From assembly GCA_024642115.1 (NCBI GenBank), contig JAHEBU010000001.1, forward strand, positions 434,001 through 498,000: 64,000 bases of DNA. Direction: 5' to 3'. The DNA is from Marivivens sp. (GTDB taxonomy: Bacteria > Pseudomonadota > Alphaproteobacteria > Rhodobacterales > Rhodobacteraceae). Below the pieces are notes generated by a model. The model saw only the letters and a program-made list of their open reading frames with translations, was not told where the DNA came from and did no database searches. Shown piece by piece: positions 1 through 8,626 of this stretch. Position 1 is the stretch's first letter, and each line of letters begins with the position of its first letter. Position numbers and translations under genes: made by a program.

Positions 1-456
1 CACAGCCAGTATATCGAAAACCTGACGCTGACCGGCACCGCGAACCTTCGGGGCGTTGGGAACGCCTTGGGGAACGTGATTCAGGGGAACAGTGGCAACA
101 ACGTGCTCAGCGGTCTTTTTGGGGACGACCTGTTATTCGGCGGGGACGGGCGGGATCAACTGTTCGGCGGAACTGGCGACGACATTCTTGTCGGAGGCCG
201 AGGGGCTGATGTCCTAACAGGCGGGGCAGGCGCGGATATCTTCGTGTTTGATGATGTCGGCGTCTGGAGAGAGAAGGTCATGGATTTCGAGGACGGGATC
301 GACCGCATCGACCTGTCTGGCACGGGTCTGACCAGCTTTTCCCAGTTGTCAGTTACCCGCTACGGCACCGGGACAATCATCAACTACGGGTCGGCATCCA
401 TTCTGCTCGTCGGCGAGGATTATCACAACATCGATGCGTCGGATTTCCTGTTCTGA
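1..456 (+). CDS. RTX (hemolysin-type calcium-binding) protein, C-terminal part
   Basis: The reading frame is open from base 1, so only the last 151 codons are in the window. It carries at least three glycine/aspartate nonapeptide units of the GGxGxDxLx type (GGDGRDQLF, GGTGDDILV, GGRGADVLT, GGAGADIFV), which in RTX proteins fold into a calcium-binding beta-roll. After the repeats comes the usual short tail ending in DASDFLF, close to the C-terminal type I secretion signal (small polar residues, then D-F-hydrophobics) of Rhodobacterales RTX proteins. The protein is probably secreted by an ABC-type (T1SS) exporter. Its enzymatic or adhesive N-terminal part lies outside the window, so its activity cannot be named. 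Confidence 0.85.
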   Translation, partial: HSQYIENLTLTGTANLRGVGNALGNVIQGNSGNNVLSGLFGDDLLFGGDGRDQLFGGTGDDILVGGRGADVLTGGAGADIFVFDDVGVWREKVMDFEDGIDRIDLSGTGLTSFSQLSVTRYGTGTIINYGSASILLVGEDYHNIDASDFLF

Positions 457-474
457 GGACCCGACAGAACTGAA

Positions 475-505
475 AAGGGCGGCTGAGGGTCCCCCAGCCG
501 CCCTT
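475..505 (-). terminator. hairpin terminator between the RTX and helicase genes
   Basis: A perfect 11-bp inverted repeat (AAGGGCGGCTG / CAGCCGCCCTT) with a 9-base loop lies between the two convergent stop codons. Read on the minus strand it runs into TTTTC, so it best fits a factor-independent terminator for the helicase gene. It may also stop plus-strand transcription from the RTX gene. Confidence 0.75.
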
Positions 506-510
506 GATCG

Positions 511-1818
511 TCACCGCGCAGCGACGCGAGGGCGGCTCTTTGGTTTGGCGACCGCATTGGCGGGCTTGCTACGGCCGCGTTGGCCCTGCGGTTTGCCTTC
601 GGCACCCGGCGCACCGCCACCACCACCGAACCGGCGACGCTGGCCGCCAGCACCCCCGCCGTTGGGCCGCTTTTTAGTCGTGCCTTCACCCTCCCACGGG
701 CGCCCGGACGCAATGGGAATGTCTTCCTTCATCGCCCGCTGGATGTCGCGCAGGTCCTGCATTTCATCCGGCGCACAGAACGCGATCGCCGCGCCATCGG
801 CCCCGGCCCGCGCCGTCCGACCGATCCGGTGAACGTAATTCTCGGGCACGTTGGGCAGTTCAAAGTTGTAGACGTGGCGCACGTCCGGAATGTCGAGCCC
901 GCGGGCGGCCACATCGGTTGCCACCAGAATACGCACCTTGCCCGACCGGAAGTCGGTAATCGCCCGTTCGCGTTGACCTTGGCTTTTGTTGCCGTGGATC
1001 GCGGTGACGGCGAACCCTTTGGCTGCCAGATTCTTGGACAGCTTCTCCATCCCGTGTTTGGTGCGGCCAAAGACCAGCGCCAATTCGTCGCGGTGGGCGT
1101 CCAGCAGGTCGACCAGCAGGTCGAATTTTGCGGCCTGAGCCACGAAATGCACCGACTGTTCAATCTTTTCCACAGCCTTGCCCGGAGCGTTCACCTGAAC
1201 ACGCACCGCATCGCGCAGGAACGCTTCGGCCAGTTCGCCCATCTGCTTGGGCATGGTGGCCGAGAACAGCATGGTCTGGCGGTCGGCTGGCAGCAGCGGG
1301 GCAATCCGGCGCAGCGCGTGGATGAACCCCAGATCCAGCATTTGGTCCGCCTCGTCCAGCACCAGAAAACGGGTGTTGGACAGCGACACGGCGCGGCGAT
1401 CCAGAAGGTCGATCAGTCGGCCGGGGGTGGCGACCAGCAGGTCGACGCCATTGGCCATCCGTTTGATCTGCGCGGTAATGCCCGCACCACCGACGACCAG
1501 CGCCACCTTGAGGTGCGATCCTTGGGCATAGGCGGTCAGGTTGTCAGCGATCTGTTTGGCCAGTTCGCGGGTCGGCGCCAGCACAAGGCCGTTGGCCGAT
1601 TTGGGGTTCGGGCGCACGCCCGATTTCAGAAGCGCGTCCACCATCGGCAGGCCAAAGGCGGCGGTTTTGCCCGACCCGGTCTGGGCCAGCCCCATCACGT
1701 CACGCCCGTTCATGGCGTGCGGAATGGCCTGGGTCTGGATCGGGGTGGGGTCGGTGATGCCCTGTTCGGCCAGTTTGGCCACAAGGCGGGGCGCGAGGCC
1801 CAGCATGTCAAAATCCAT
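511..1818 (-). CDS. rhlE: DEAD-box ATP-dependent RNA helicase, RhlE type
   Basis: The 435-residue protein is an RNA-unwinding ATPase of the RhlE/DeaD group, which acts in ribosome assembly, RNA turnover and cold adaptation. Visible motifs are the Q motif (PTPIQ, near residue 24), motif I AQTGSGKT (45-52), Ia PTRELA, II DEAD, III SAT and VI HRIGRTARAG. These are followed by a basic Gly/Arg/Lys-rich tail of about 70 residues that probably contacts RNA. The ATG at 1818 was chosen because the protein aligns with the family from MDFDMLGL and is preceded by an AGGA-like ribosome site; the frame is open 39 codons further upstream but those residues do not look conserved. It is transcribed away from mipZ. 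Confidence 0.9.
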   Translation of the reverse strand: MDFDMLGLAPRLVAKLAEQGITDPTPIQTQAIPHAMNGRDVMGLAQTGSGKTAAFGLPMVDALLKSGVRPNPKSANGLVLAPTRELAKQIADNLTAYAQGSHLKVALVVGGAGITAQIKRMANGVDLLVATPGRLIDLLDRRAVSLSNTRFLVLDEADQMLDLGFIHALRRIAPLLPADRQTMLFSATMPKQMGELAEAFLRDAVRVQVNAPGKAVEKIEQSVHFVAQAAKFDLLVDLLDAHRDELALVFGRTKHGMEKLSKNLAAKGFAVTAIHGNKSQGQRERAITDFRSGKVRILVATDVAARGLDIPDVRHVYNFELPNVPENYVHRIGRTARAGADGAAIAFCAPDEMQDLRDIQRAMKEDIPIASGRPWEGEGTTKKRPNGGGAGGQRRRFGGGGGAPGAEGKPQGQRGRSKPANAVAKPKSRPRVAAR

Positions 1819-2197
1819 CAAGGATATCCTGTTCTGTCGGCGGGGGCGCGTGGCCAGCCCGCAATAAAGGTTCCCCCCGGCCAGATGGCCGAAGGCATCG
1901 CAAGGTTGCGCCCTGTCCTGACAGGCGGACCGCATGTCCGCGCGCCGTCATGACGCTGGACCCCCGCGTGATCTGGGAACCGGAAAACGATACGATGCCT
2001 TGCGCCTGACCCTGTTCTTTGTCTTGGGGTCTCGCTCTGCTCACGCGGCAGGATGCATCGGTCTAGGCGCACATGGACCCTCGTGGCACATATGTCAAGT
2101 CGGGGGTTGAAAGTGGGAGGCGGGGTGTGCTTGTGCTTTTCCTCTGTGCCCCCACAGCATATTGTGCGGGCCAAGGAACAAAGGGCAGGGTCAGGCC
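1819..2197. other. divergent intergenic region, rhlE / mipZ
   Basis: This 379-base stretch must hold promoters for both divergent genes. On the helicase side the leader is GC-rich and has several short self-complementary runs, so a structured 5' UTR is possible. I could not identify a confident promoter, riboswitch or small gene in it. Confidence 0.4.
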
Positions 2198-3007
2198 GTG
2201 GCACACATCATCGTCGTCGGGAACGAAAAAGGCGGGGCGGGCAAATCGACCGTGTCCATGCATGTGGCGACGGCGCTGGCCCGGATGGGCCACAAGGTTG
2301 GCACGCTTGACCTTGATCTGCGGCAAAAGACGCTGGGCCGCTACATGACCAACCGGCAGACGTTTCTGGCGGCCCAGGGGCTGGATCTGCCCAGCCCGTC
2401 CTATGTCGATCTGCCCGAAGTGGACCATGCCACCCTCAAACCCGGCGAAAACGTCTATGACCACCGCCTGTCCGCCGCCGTCGCGGGTCTTGAGGCGAAC
2501 AGCGATTTCATCCTGATCGATTGCCCCGGGTCGCATACGCGGCTGAGCCAGGTGGCCCATTCCCTGGCCGACACGCTGATCACCCCCCTGAACGACAGTT
2601 TCGTCGATTTCGACCTGCTGGCCCATGTCGATACCGACGGAGAGACGATTACCGGCCCGTCGGTCTATTCCGAAATGGTCTGGAACGCCCGACAGCTGCG
2701 GGCGCAGGCGGGGTTGGCCCCCATCGACTGGGTCGTGGTGCGCAACCGTTTGGGCGCGCAGAACATGGTCAACAAGCAAAAGATGGAAAGCGCGATTGCC
2801 AAGCTGGCCCGCCGCATCGGTTTTCGCGTCGCCCCCGGGTTCAACGAGCGGGTGATCTTTCGCGAACTGTTCCCGCGCGGGCTGACCCTGCTCGATCTGC
2901 GCGACATCGGGGTGGCGCAACTGAACATTTCCAACGTGGCCGCCCGTCAGGAATTGCGCGACCTGATCAAGGCGTTGAACCTGCCCGGCGTGTCCGTCAC
3001 GTTCTGA
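2198..3007 (+). CDS. mipZ: division-plane positioning ATPase MipZ (ParA family)
   Basis: The 269-residue protein belongs to the MipZ branch of the ParA/MinD P-loop ATPases. In alphaproteobacteria MipZ forms a gradient from the ParB-parS pole and blocks FtsZ assembly away from midcell. The deviant Walker A motif GNEKGGAGKST (residues 8-18) with its signature first lysine is present, followed by DLDLRQKTLGRY, which is typical of MipZ, and by a second nucleotide-binding segment LIDCPGS. A GTG start at 2198 was chosen because it gives the family N-terminus (AHIIVVGNEKGG) and has AGGG upstream; the frame is open another 12 codons from a TTG. It is monocistronic and convergent with the next gene. 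Confidence 0.9.
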   Translation: MAHIIVVGNEKGGAGKSTVSMHVATALARMGHKVGTLDLDLRQKTLGRYMTNRQTFLAAQGLDLPSPSYVDLPEVDHATLKPGENVYDHRLSAAVAGLEANSDFILIDCPGSHTRLSQVAHSLADTLITPLNDSFVDFDLLAHVDTDGETITGPSVYSEMVWNARQLRAQAGLAPIDWVVVRNRLGAQNMVNKQKMESAIAKLARRIGFRVAPGFNERVIFRELFPRGLTLLDLRDIGVAQLNISNVAARQELRDLIKALNLPGVSVTF

Positions 3008-3016
3008 CGAAGGGCG

Positions 3017-3814
3017 TCAGTTCAGCCCCATTCCGGCAATCGACTGGCGCGGACGCCTGCGGCCCATGCCAAAGATCAGGCGCAGGGTTTTCCACACGGT
3101 CAGCAAGGCAATCATCGCAAACCCTGCGGCATAGCCCCGCGCCAGCGGGTCACCGTCGATGGCGTCCTGCATGGTCCGCTGCACAAAATCCAGCGCCAGT
3201 TGCACGGTTTCGTTGTTGCTCATCTGGCTCAGGTCCATCGCCCGAAGATCACCCAGATCCGGCATGGCCGGCATCTGGGCAGGCAACTGTGCCGAGGCGA
3301 CAGCCAGGGTTGACAGGTCCGGCGTCGGACCGCCCTTGATCGCCGTCATGACGGCCAGACCAAACACCCCAGCTACTGCCAGCAACAGGACAGCCCGCAG
3401 GCCCCCCCCCCGCCGCGCATCCTTTTCGGGCATGGGCAATTTGCCCTTCATCTTTTTCTCGAGCCGCTTTTTCCATTCGGGGTCCTTGACCGCGCGGGCC
3501 GAGGGTTGAGCATCGGCATCCGCCAGATACGAGGGACGGTCCAGATGCGCATAGGGATCGGTCGGATCAATCATGCGGCCTACCCCGATCGAGGGGGCAA
3601 ACGACCGCACCGCGCCAACCAGCATGGCCAGCAGGGCAAGCCCCCCTGCCACCTTGGTCGCCAGACTGACCGGCGACATGCCATCGGGCAGATAGGGGGC
3701 CACCAGCCCGGTCCGCCCGGTGATCTGGATCCAGAATCCGGCAACGCCAATAGCAACCGCCAACAGCCCCAGGCCAACCGGCCCGAACAGCCCGCGTATG
3801 AGTGATCGACGCAT
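3017..3814 (-). CDS. membrane protein of unknown function next to mipZ
   Basis: I do not recognise a named family. The 265-residue protein starts with two hydrophobic helices (about residues 6-27 and 43-66). A charged soluble stretch follows, with a basic segment EWKKRLEKKMKGKLP near residue 120. A third hydrophobic helix then precedes a segment rich in Met and Leu (DLGDLRAMDLSQM), and a fourth helix lies near the C-terminus. The ATG at 3814 has a strong ribosome site (AAGGA, 5-base spacing); an upstream ATG at 3856 has none. The stop lies 9 bases from the mipZ stop. The pairing with mipZ suggests, but does not show, a cell-envelope role. Confidence 0.6.
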   Translation of the reverse strand: MRRSLIRGLFGPVGLGLLAVAIGVAGFWIQITGRTGLVAPYLPDGMSPVSLATKVAGGLALLAMLVGAVRSFAPSIGVGRMIDPTDPYAHLDRPSYLADADAQPSARAVKDPEWKKRLEKKMKGKLPMPEKDARRGGGLRAVLLLAVAGVFGLAVMTAIKGGPTPDLSTLAVASAQLPAQMPAMPDLGDLRAMDLSQMSNNETVQLALDFVQRTMQDAIDGDPLARGYAAGFAMIALLTVWKTLRLIFGMGRRRPRQSIAGMGLN

Positions 3815-3897
3815 CGGAATCCTTCCCACAAATTCCGGGTCAGGAAACAATCGCAATCGGGCGACAGTGGGGCAGTTCTGCGCCTATTTTCCGCCTT

Positions 3898-4593
3898 TCA
3901 CAGGGTTACATGACGCAGCAGGGTATCGCGGTCCACCTCGGCCCGGGGCTTGGACAGCACGACCTCGCCCCGGTTCAGCGCTACGAATTGATCGGCCAGC
4001 CCATATGCGAAATCAAAGAACTGTTCGACCAGCACGATGGCAATCTCGCCTTCGTCCCGCAGCAGGGCAATGACCTGTCCGATCTGCTTGATGATGTTGG
4101 GCTGAATGCCTTCGGTCGGCTCGTCCAGCAGCAACACACGCGGACGGGCGATCAGGGCGCGGGCAATGGCAAGCTGTTGTTGCTGACCGCCCGACAGGTC
4201 ACCACCGCGACGGTCCTTCATCTCGGCCAGAACCGGGAACAAGTCATAGATGCGGGCGGGGATCGTCCGGTCGGCGCGGGGCAGGCAGGCAAAGCCGGTC
4301 TGCAAATTCTCGGTCACGGTCATCAGCGGGAAAATCTCTCGCCCCTGCGGGACATAGGCGATCCCGGACAAGGCGGCCTGCACCGCGGTCGCATGGGTCA
4401 GCGACCGACCGTCCAGGTCGATGGTCCCGCCCCGGTGCGGGTGGCGACCCGATATGGCCTTGAGCAGGCTGGTCTTACCCACTCCGTTGGTCCCCATCAC
4501 GGCCGTCACGCGGCCCGCCTCAGCACTCAGGCTGACCCGGTTCAGGATCTGGCTGCCGCCGTAATAGAGGTCTAGGTCGGTAACAGTCAGCAT
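3898..4593 (-). CDS. urtE: urea ABC transporter, ATP-binding protein UrtE
   Basis: This 231-residue ATPase is one of two that power high-affinity urea uptake. It shows Walker A GTNGVGKTS near residue 35, the signature LSGGQQQQLAIARAL, Walker B VLLLDEPTEG and the LIV-type marker TEGIQPNIIKQI. The short-chain form, with no extra domains, fits the LivF/UrtE subfamily. It is the last gene of urtABCDE, starting 1 base after the urtD stop, so translation is probably coupled. Gene order and the five-gene set separate it from branched-chain amino-acid transporters, which it otherwise resembles. Confidence 0.88.
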   Translation of the reverse strand: MLTVTDLDLYYGGSQILNRVSLSAEAGRVTAVMGTNGVGKTSLLKAISGRHPHRGGTIDLDGRSLTHATAVQAALSGIAYVPQGREIFPLMTVTENLQTGFACLPRADRTIPARIYDLFPVLAEMKDRRGGDLSGGQQQQLAIARALIARPRVLLLDEPTEGIQPNIIKQIGQVIALLRDEGEIAIVLVEQFFDFAYGLADQFVALNRGEVVLSKPRAEVDRDTLLRHVTL

Positions 4594-4594
4594 C

Positions 4595-5335
4595 CTATCG
4601 CCCCAGATAGACGTCGATGACGGCGGGATTGGCCGTCACATGATCCAGCGACCCTTCGGCCAATACCGACCCTTCGTGCAGGACGGTCACCTTGCAATCA
4701 AGCCTGCGGACGAATTCCATATCATGTTCGATCACCACCACGGCGCGGGTTTGCGCCGCGCGTTTGAGGATGGCGGTGGTGTGTTCCCGTTCGGACGGGG
4801 TCATCCCCGCAGCCGGTTCATCCACTAACAAAAGGCGCGGGTCCTGTGCCAGCAACATGCCAATCTCCAGCCACTGCTTTTGCCCGTGGCTCAACTCTCC
4901 GGCGATGCGGGGCAGATGGTCGGCCAGCCCGATTTCGGTGGCCAGTTCGTGAATGCGGGCCGTTTGCCCCTGCCGCCGCCGTCCCAGCAGCACGTCAAAT
5001 GGGCTGCGACGGTTCTTGAGTGCCATGACCAGATTGTCATGCACCGACTGCGCCTCGAACACGGTGGGTTTCTGAAATTTGCGACCGATCCCGGCCTGGG
5101 CGATCCGGCTCTCGCTCATCCCCAGCAACGACACTGATTTTTCGCCCCACAGGACCTTGCCCTGATCGGGGCGCGTCTTGCCCGTGACGATGTCCATAAA
5201 CGTCGTCTTGCCCGCGCCGTTGGGGCCGATGATGGCGCGTAGTTCCGGCTGGCCGATCTCGATCGACAGGTTGTTGATGGCCCGAAACCCGTCAAAGCTG
5301 ACCGACACACCCGATACTTCCAAAAGGGCGCCCAT
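4595..5335 (-). CDS. urtD: urea ABC transporter, ATP-binding protein UrtD
   Basis: The 246-residue ATPase is the LivG-like partner of UrtE. It has Walker A GPNGAGKTT, an unusual but UrtD-typical signature LSHGQKQWLEIGM and Walker B LLLVDEPAAGM, followed by the family segment TPSEREHT. The start at 5335 overlaps the urtC stop as TGATG and has GAGGAAA upstream inside urtC, which marks translational coupling. Longer readings of this frame upstream run antisense-like through urtC and are not credible. It acts at the inner face of the membrane with UrtB, UrtC and UrtE. Confidence 0.88.
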   Translation of the reverse strand: MGALLEVSGVSVSFDGFRAINNLSIEIGQPELRAIIGPNGAGKTTFMDIVTGKTRPDQGKVLWGEKSVSLLGMSESRIAQAGIGRKFQKPTVFEAQSVHDNLVMALKNRRSPFDVLLGRRRQGQTARIHELATEIGLADHLPRIAGELSHGQKQWLEIGMLLAQDPRLLLVDEPAAGMTPSEREHTTAILKRAAQTRAVVVIEHDMEFVRRLDCKVTVLHEGSVLAEGSLDHVTANPAVIDVYLGR

Positions 5336-6498
5336 CAGGGTTTCCTCACCAGCTTGTCGACAAGCCCGCCGATGCCTTGCGGGGCGAACAGCGTCACGGC
5401 GACAAAGCCGAGACCCAGCAGGACCAGCCACCAGTCGGTCCAGTTGATACGGTAGAACCCAAGGTCGATATCCGGCGCCCCGCCGCCTGTGAACCACGAC
5501 GACAACAGGGTCACAGTGGCCGCCCCGATGACCGCACCATACAGACGGCCCCGGCCCCCGATAGCCACCCAGACCGCCAGATAAATCGAGGCGATGGGCG
5601 CGATCTCGGCCGGGTTGATGATCCCCGCCTGCGGATAATACAGCGCCCCCGCGATCCCCGCCACGATGGCGGTGAGAGTAAAGACGAACAACTTGTACCC
5701 CTCGACCGGGTAGCCCAGGAACCGCACCCGCGCCTCGTTGTCACGAATGGCGCGGATGACACTGCCCATCTTGCCCGACACCACCCAGGCGAACAAAAGA
5801 TAGCCCAGCCCTAGCGCCAGCGCCGAAGCCCAAAGAAATCCGATCGAGATGACCGACTGCGGCACCGCGTCCAGCCCAGGGATGTTCTGCAACCCCGACA
5901 ACCCGTTGTTGCCGCGCAATCCGCTGTCGTTCTGAAACAGGTATAGCGACAGCGCCAGCGTCATCGCCTGCGTCAGGATCGACAGATAGACGCCAGTGAC
6001 CCGACTGCGAAACGCGAGCCACCCGAACACCAGCGCCAGCAGCCCCGGCACCAGCAAGACCATCAGCAGTTGCAACGGCAAACTGCCCGCAAAGGTCCAG
6101 ATCCAAGGGAACTGAGAACTGCCCACCACACCGAATATTTGCGTGCCGATCCCGTCCACCACCTCCTGCGGGGTTGGGGGTAAGGGCGCACCGGCCAGCG
6201 ACTGCACCACGATCTCTTCGGTCCGGGCATACATCAGCCACATGCCAACCGCATAGCCCCCGATGCCAAAGAACGCGACATGACCCAGCGACAGGATACC
6301 GCAATAGCCCCAGACCACGTCCATCGCCACCGCGATCAGGCACAGGCACAACGTCTTGCCCAGCGTCTTGACGAACGATGTGGACAGGACCCCGATCCCG
6401 AACCCTTCGGACAGGACGGTCACCCCAACGGTGAACAGGGCCAACGCCAGCAGGACCCACAGGACAGACGGATTGCGGCGCAGGAACGGCCCGGTCAT
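5335..6498 (-). CDS. urtC: urea ABC transporter permease UrtC
   Basis: The 387-residue integral membrane protein is a LivM-type permease with about nine or ten hydrophobic helices. The UrtC hallmarks are visible: LCLCLIAVAMDVVWGYCGILS near residue 55, the GHVAFFGIGGYAVGMW segment, and a loop of about 40 residues after it (LPPTPQEVVDGIG) that is longer than in amino-acid transporters. It pairs with UrtB to form the membrane channel. A 100-base gap holding a GC hairpin separates it from urtB, while it overlaps urtD by one base. Confidence 0.88.
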   Translation of the reverse strand: MTGPFLRRNPSVLWVLLALALFTVGVTVLSEGFGIGVLSTSFVKTLGKTLCLCLIAVAMDVVWGYCGILSLGHVAFFGIGGYAVGMWLMYARTEEIVVQSLAGAPLPPTPQEVVDGIGTQIFGVVGSSQFPWIWTFAGSLPLQLLMVLLVPGLLALVFGWLAFRSRVTGVYLSILTQAMTLALSLYLFQNDSGLRGNNGLSGLQNIPGLDAVPQSVISIGFLWASALALGLGYLLFAWVVSGKMGSVIRAIRDNEARVRFLGYPVEGYKLFVFTLTAIVAGIAGALYYPQAGIINPAEIAPIASIYLAVWVAIGGRGRLYGAVIGAATVTLLSSWFTGGGAPDIDLGFYRINWTDWWLVLLGLGFVAVTLFAPQGIGGLVDKLVRKP

Positions 6499-6508
6499 GG
6501 TCTCTTGT

Positions 6509-6566
6509 CCCCCTGCCTTTGTGCCGAAAATATCCCGGGGGGCGCGGGGGGCTGGCCCCCCGCCCG
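6509..6566. repeat. dispersed palindromic repeat, copy 1
   Basis: The stretch starts CCCCTGCCTTTGTGCC and continues through AAATATCCCGGGGGG to a 7-bp stem (CGGGGGG, CTGG loop, CCCCCCG). An almost identical copy lies at 63647-63703, with only about four substitutions over some 53 bases. It sits in the urtB-urtC gap. It resembles the REP-like intergenic palindromes I recall from Rhodobacteraceae genomes, which was not checked by a search. Confidence 0.75.
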
Positions 6567-6598
6567 GTCGGCTCGTGAAACGAGACGAAACTGCATCC

Positions 6599-8548
6599 TC
6601 AATCCCCCGCCGCCCGGCCCTTGAGCGCCACGATCCCCTTGGGACGGAACTGAATGAACAGGATGATGAACAGGATCATGTAGGTCTGTGCAGCCAGCGT
6701 GTTGGACGGGTTCAGGACCTCGATCCCCTTCTGCAACACGCCGATCATCGTGGCCCCGGCCAGCGTCCCCCAGACATTGCCGACTCCGCCCACGACGACG
6801 GTCATGAACGATTGCACGATGTAATCGGCGCCCATCTCGGACGTGACCTTGGCATACAAACCGATGGCCACCCCGGCGATCCCGGCGATGCCCGACCCCA
6901 GGCCAAAGGTCAGCATGTTGATGCGGTCAGGATTGATCCCCATGCTGGCGGCCATGCCGGGGTTCTGCGTGACCGCCCGCACCTCAAGCCCCAGCCGGGT
7001 GCGTTTGAGGATGAACAGGATCAACCCCAGAAAGATCAGCGCCAAAACAAAGATGGCGATCCGGATATAGCTGATCGACACCACGTCATTGAACGTCAGC
7101 GCCCCGTCCAGCCACGCGGGCGAGGTGAGGGGCCGGGCCTGCGTGCCGAATATGTTCTTGGCCAGTTGCTGCAACGCGATCGAAATGCCGAAGGTCGCAA
7201 GCAACGTCTCGAGCGGACGCTTGTACAAATGCCGGATCACCAGCCGCTCCATCGCCACCCCGGCCCCGAACGTGACGGCAAAGGCCAGCGGCAGCGCGAT
7301 CAGGATCGACACCGTGTAATTCGGTACGAATTGCTGCACGACGTACCCGGTATAGGCCCCCATCATGATGAATTCGCCGTGGGCCATGTTGATGACGCCC
7401 ATCACACCAAAGGTGATGGCCAACCCGATGGCCGCCAGAAAGTAGATCGAGGCGAGCGACAGGGCATCCAGCGCCAGATCAGCCCCCTGATTGACGGCCA
7501 GCCGGGTGGCCAGCGCCGCCTGCGCCTCTTCCGCCGCAGCGGTCAGGTTCGGATCGGTTTCGGTATAGGCAGTGTAAAACACATGGGCCTCGACCGCCGC
7601 CCGACGTGCCTCGTCGGGGACAAATGGCGGAACGACGCCCTGATCGGCCAGCGCCTGATAGGCACGGATGCGGGCGGCGTCGGTGTTCAGGTCGGCCACC
7701 GGCACGCCGCCCACCTGACCGTCGGCGATATGGGCGATCAGCCCATCCTTTAATGCTTGCGTCGTCACTGTCGGCTGCGCAAGGCCCGCATCGGCCAGTT
7801 GCGCATAGGCGTCATTGACCGATATGTCGCGACCGGGCTTGAGGACGGCGACCACATTGGTCCCCTCGGGCAGGACGTCCGCAACCGTGGTTCTGGTGGC
7901 AAGGATCTGGCTCAGCACCGCGCGGGCATCCACGCTCAGATCGCCACTCAGGCTTCGTATTGCCTCGGCGCGGGCGACGGGGTCCGGATCGAACCGGGCA
8001 GCCAGCAGGCGGGCCAACCGCACCTTGCGATCCTTCAGGGCCGGATCGGGTTCTTCCTCGATGGCCTGGCGCAACGGCTCCAGCAGGTCGGGGCCGGGAT
8101 CGCGGGCGATGCTGTCAACCGCGGCCAGCCGTTTTGCCATGTCAGGATCGAGCAGTTGAAACTTGACCAGCGCCGTGCTGATGACGCCGCGCACCCCGGC
8201 GTTGGGTTTGATGTTATCAAGGTCGGCCTTTTCGGCCGTCCCTGCCTCGGCCCCGGTGTCCACGTCGATCAGGATATAGGGGCCAGCACCGGTCACATAG
8301 AAAAACAGGCCGTCTGCCTTGCGCTGCCAGACCTCCTTGTCCCGCCAATGCTCCAGAAATTCGGGAACCTGAGGCAAATCCGAGGCATCGAGCGCCGCAA
8401 TCACCGCATCAACCGACCGCCGCGACGGGCTGGCCACGGCATCGGCCTGAGTTTGCAGAACCGACTGCAAATCCTGCGCGCGAACCTCGCCTGTTGCCGC
8501 GCCAAGCATCAGGGCGGCCATCAAAAGGACAATCAACGCGCGGGTCAT
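6599..8548 (-). CDS. urtB: urea ABC transporter permease UrtB
   Basis: This 649-residue protein has a signal peptide (residues 1-24, ending VRA-QD). A periplasmic region of about 330 residues follows, rich in Ala/Asp helices (for example ARLLAARFDPDP, IRSLSGDLSVDARAVL). The C-terminal LivH-type permease domain of about 290 residues begins near LDALSLASIYFLAAIGL. This two-part layout is characteristic of UrtB and separates it from LivH proteins, which have only the permease part. It forms the channel with UrtC. It lies 78 bases downstream of urtA behind a strong hairpin that could lower its expression relative to the binding protein. Confidence 0.88.
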   Translation of the reverse strand: MTRALIVLLMAALMLGAATGEVRAQDLQSVLQTQADAVASPSRRSVDAVIAALDASDLPQVPEFLEHWRDKEVWQRKADGLFFYVTGAGPYILIDVDTGAEAGTAEKADLDNIKPNAGVRGVISTALVKFQLLDPDMAKRLAAVDSIARDPGPDLLEPLRQAIEEEPDPALKDRKVRLARLLAARFDPDPVARAEAIRSLSGDLSVDARAVLSQILATRTTVADVLPEGTNVVAVLKPGRDISVNDAYAQLADAGLAQPTVTTQALKDGLIAHIADGQVGGVPVADLNTDAARIRAYQALADQGVVPPFVPDEARRAAVEAHVFYTAYTETDPNLTAAAEEAQAALATRLAVNQGADLALDALSLASIYFLAAIGLAITFGVMGVINMAHGEFIMMGAYTGYVVQQFVPNYTVSILIALPLAFAVTFGAGVAMERLVIRHLYKRPLETLLATFGISIALQQLAKNIFGTQARPLTSPAWLDGALTFNDVVSISYIRIAIFVLALIFLGLILFILKRTRLGLEVRAVTQNPGMAASMGINPDRINMLTFGLGSGIAGIAGVAIGLYAKVTSEMGADYIVQSFMTVVVGGVGNVWGTLAGATMIGVLQKGIEVLNPSNTLAAQTYMILFIILFIQFRPKGIVALKGRAAGD

Positions 8549-8575
8549 TCTTGGAATACGTCCAGATCAGAGGGT

Positions 8576-8599
8576 GGGGGGCGCGGGTCTGCGCCCCCC
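8576..8599 (-). terminator. intercistronic hairpin after urtA
   Basis: A perfect 9-bp stem (GGGGGGCGC / GCGCCCCCC) with a 6-base loop lies in the urtA-urtB gap. There is no T run, so it is more likely an mRNA-stabilising or attenuating hairpin than a full terminator. It would favour the binding protein over the rest of the transporter. Confidence 0.55.
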
Positions 8600-8626
8600 G
8601 GTCAAGCGCCGGGAGGAGGTCGGCAC

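Noticed and set aside
2060-2110. tRNA-like or riboswitch structure in the rhlE/mipZ gap
   Set aside because: Short pairings can be drawn, but no cloverleaf, TPsiC-like segment or known riboswitch core could be found.
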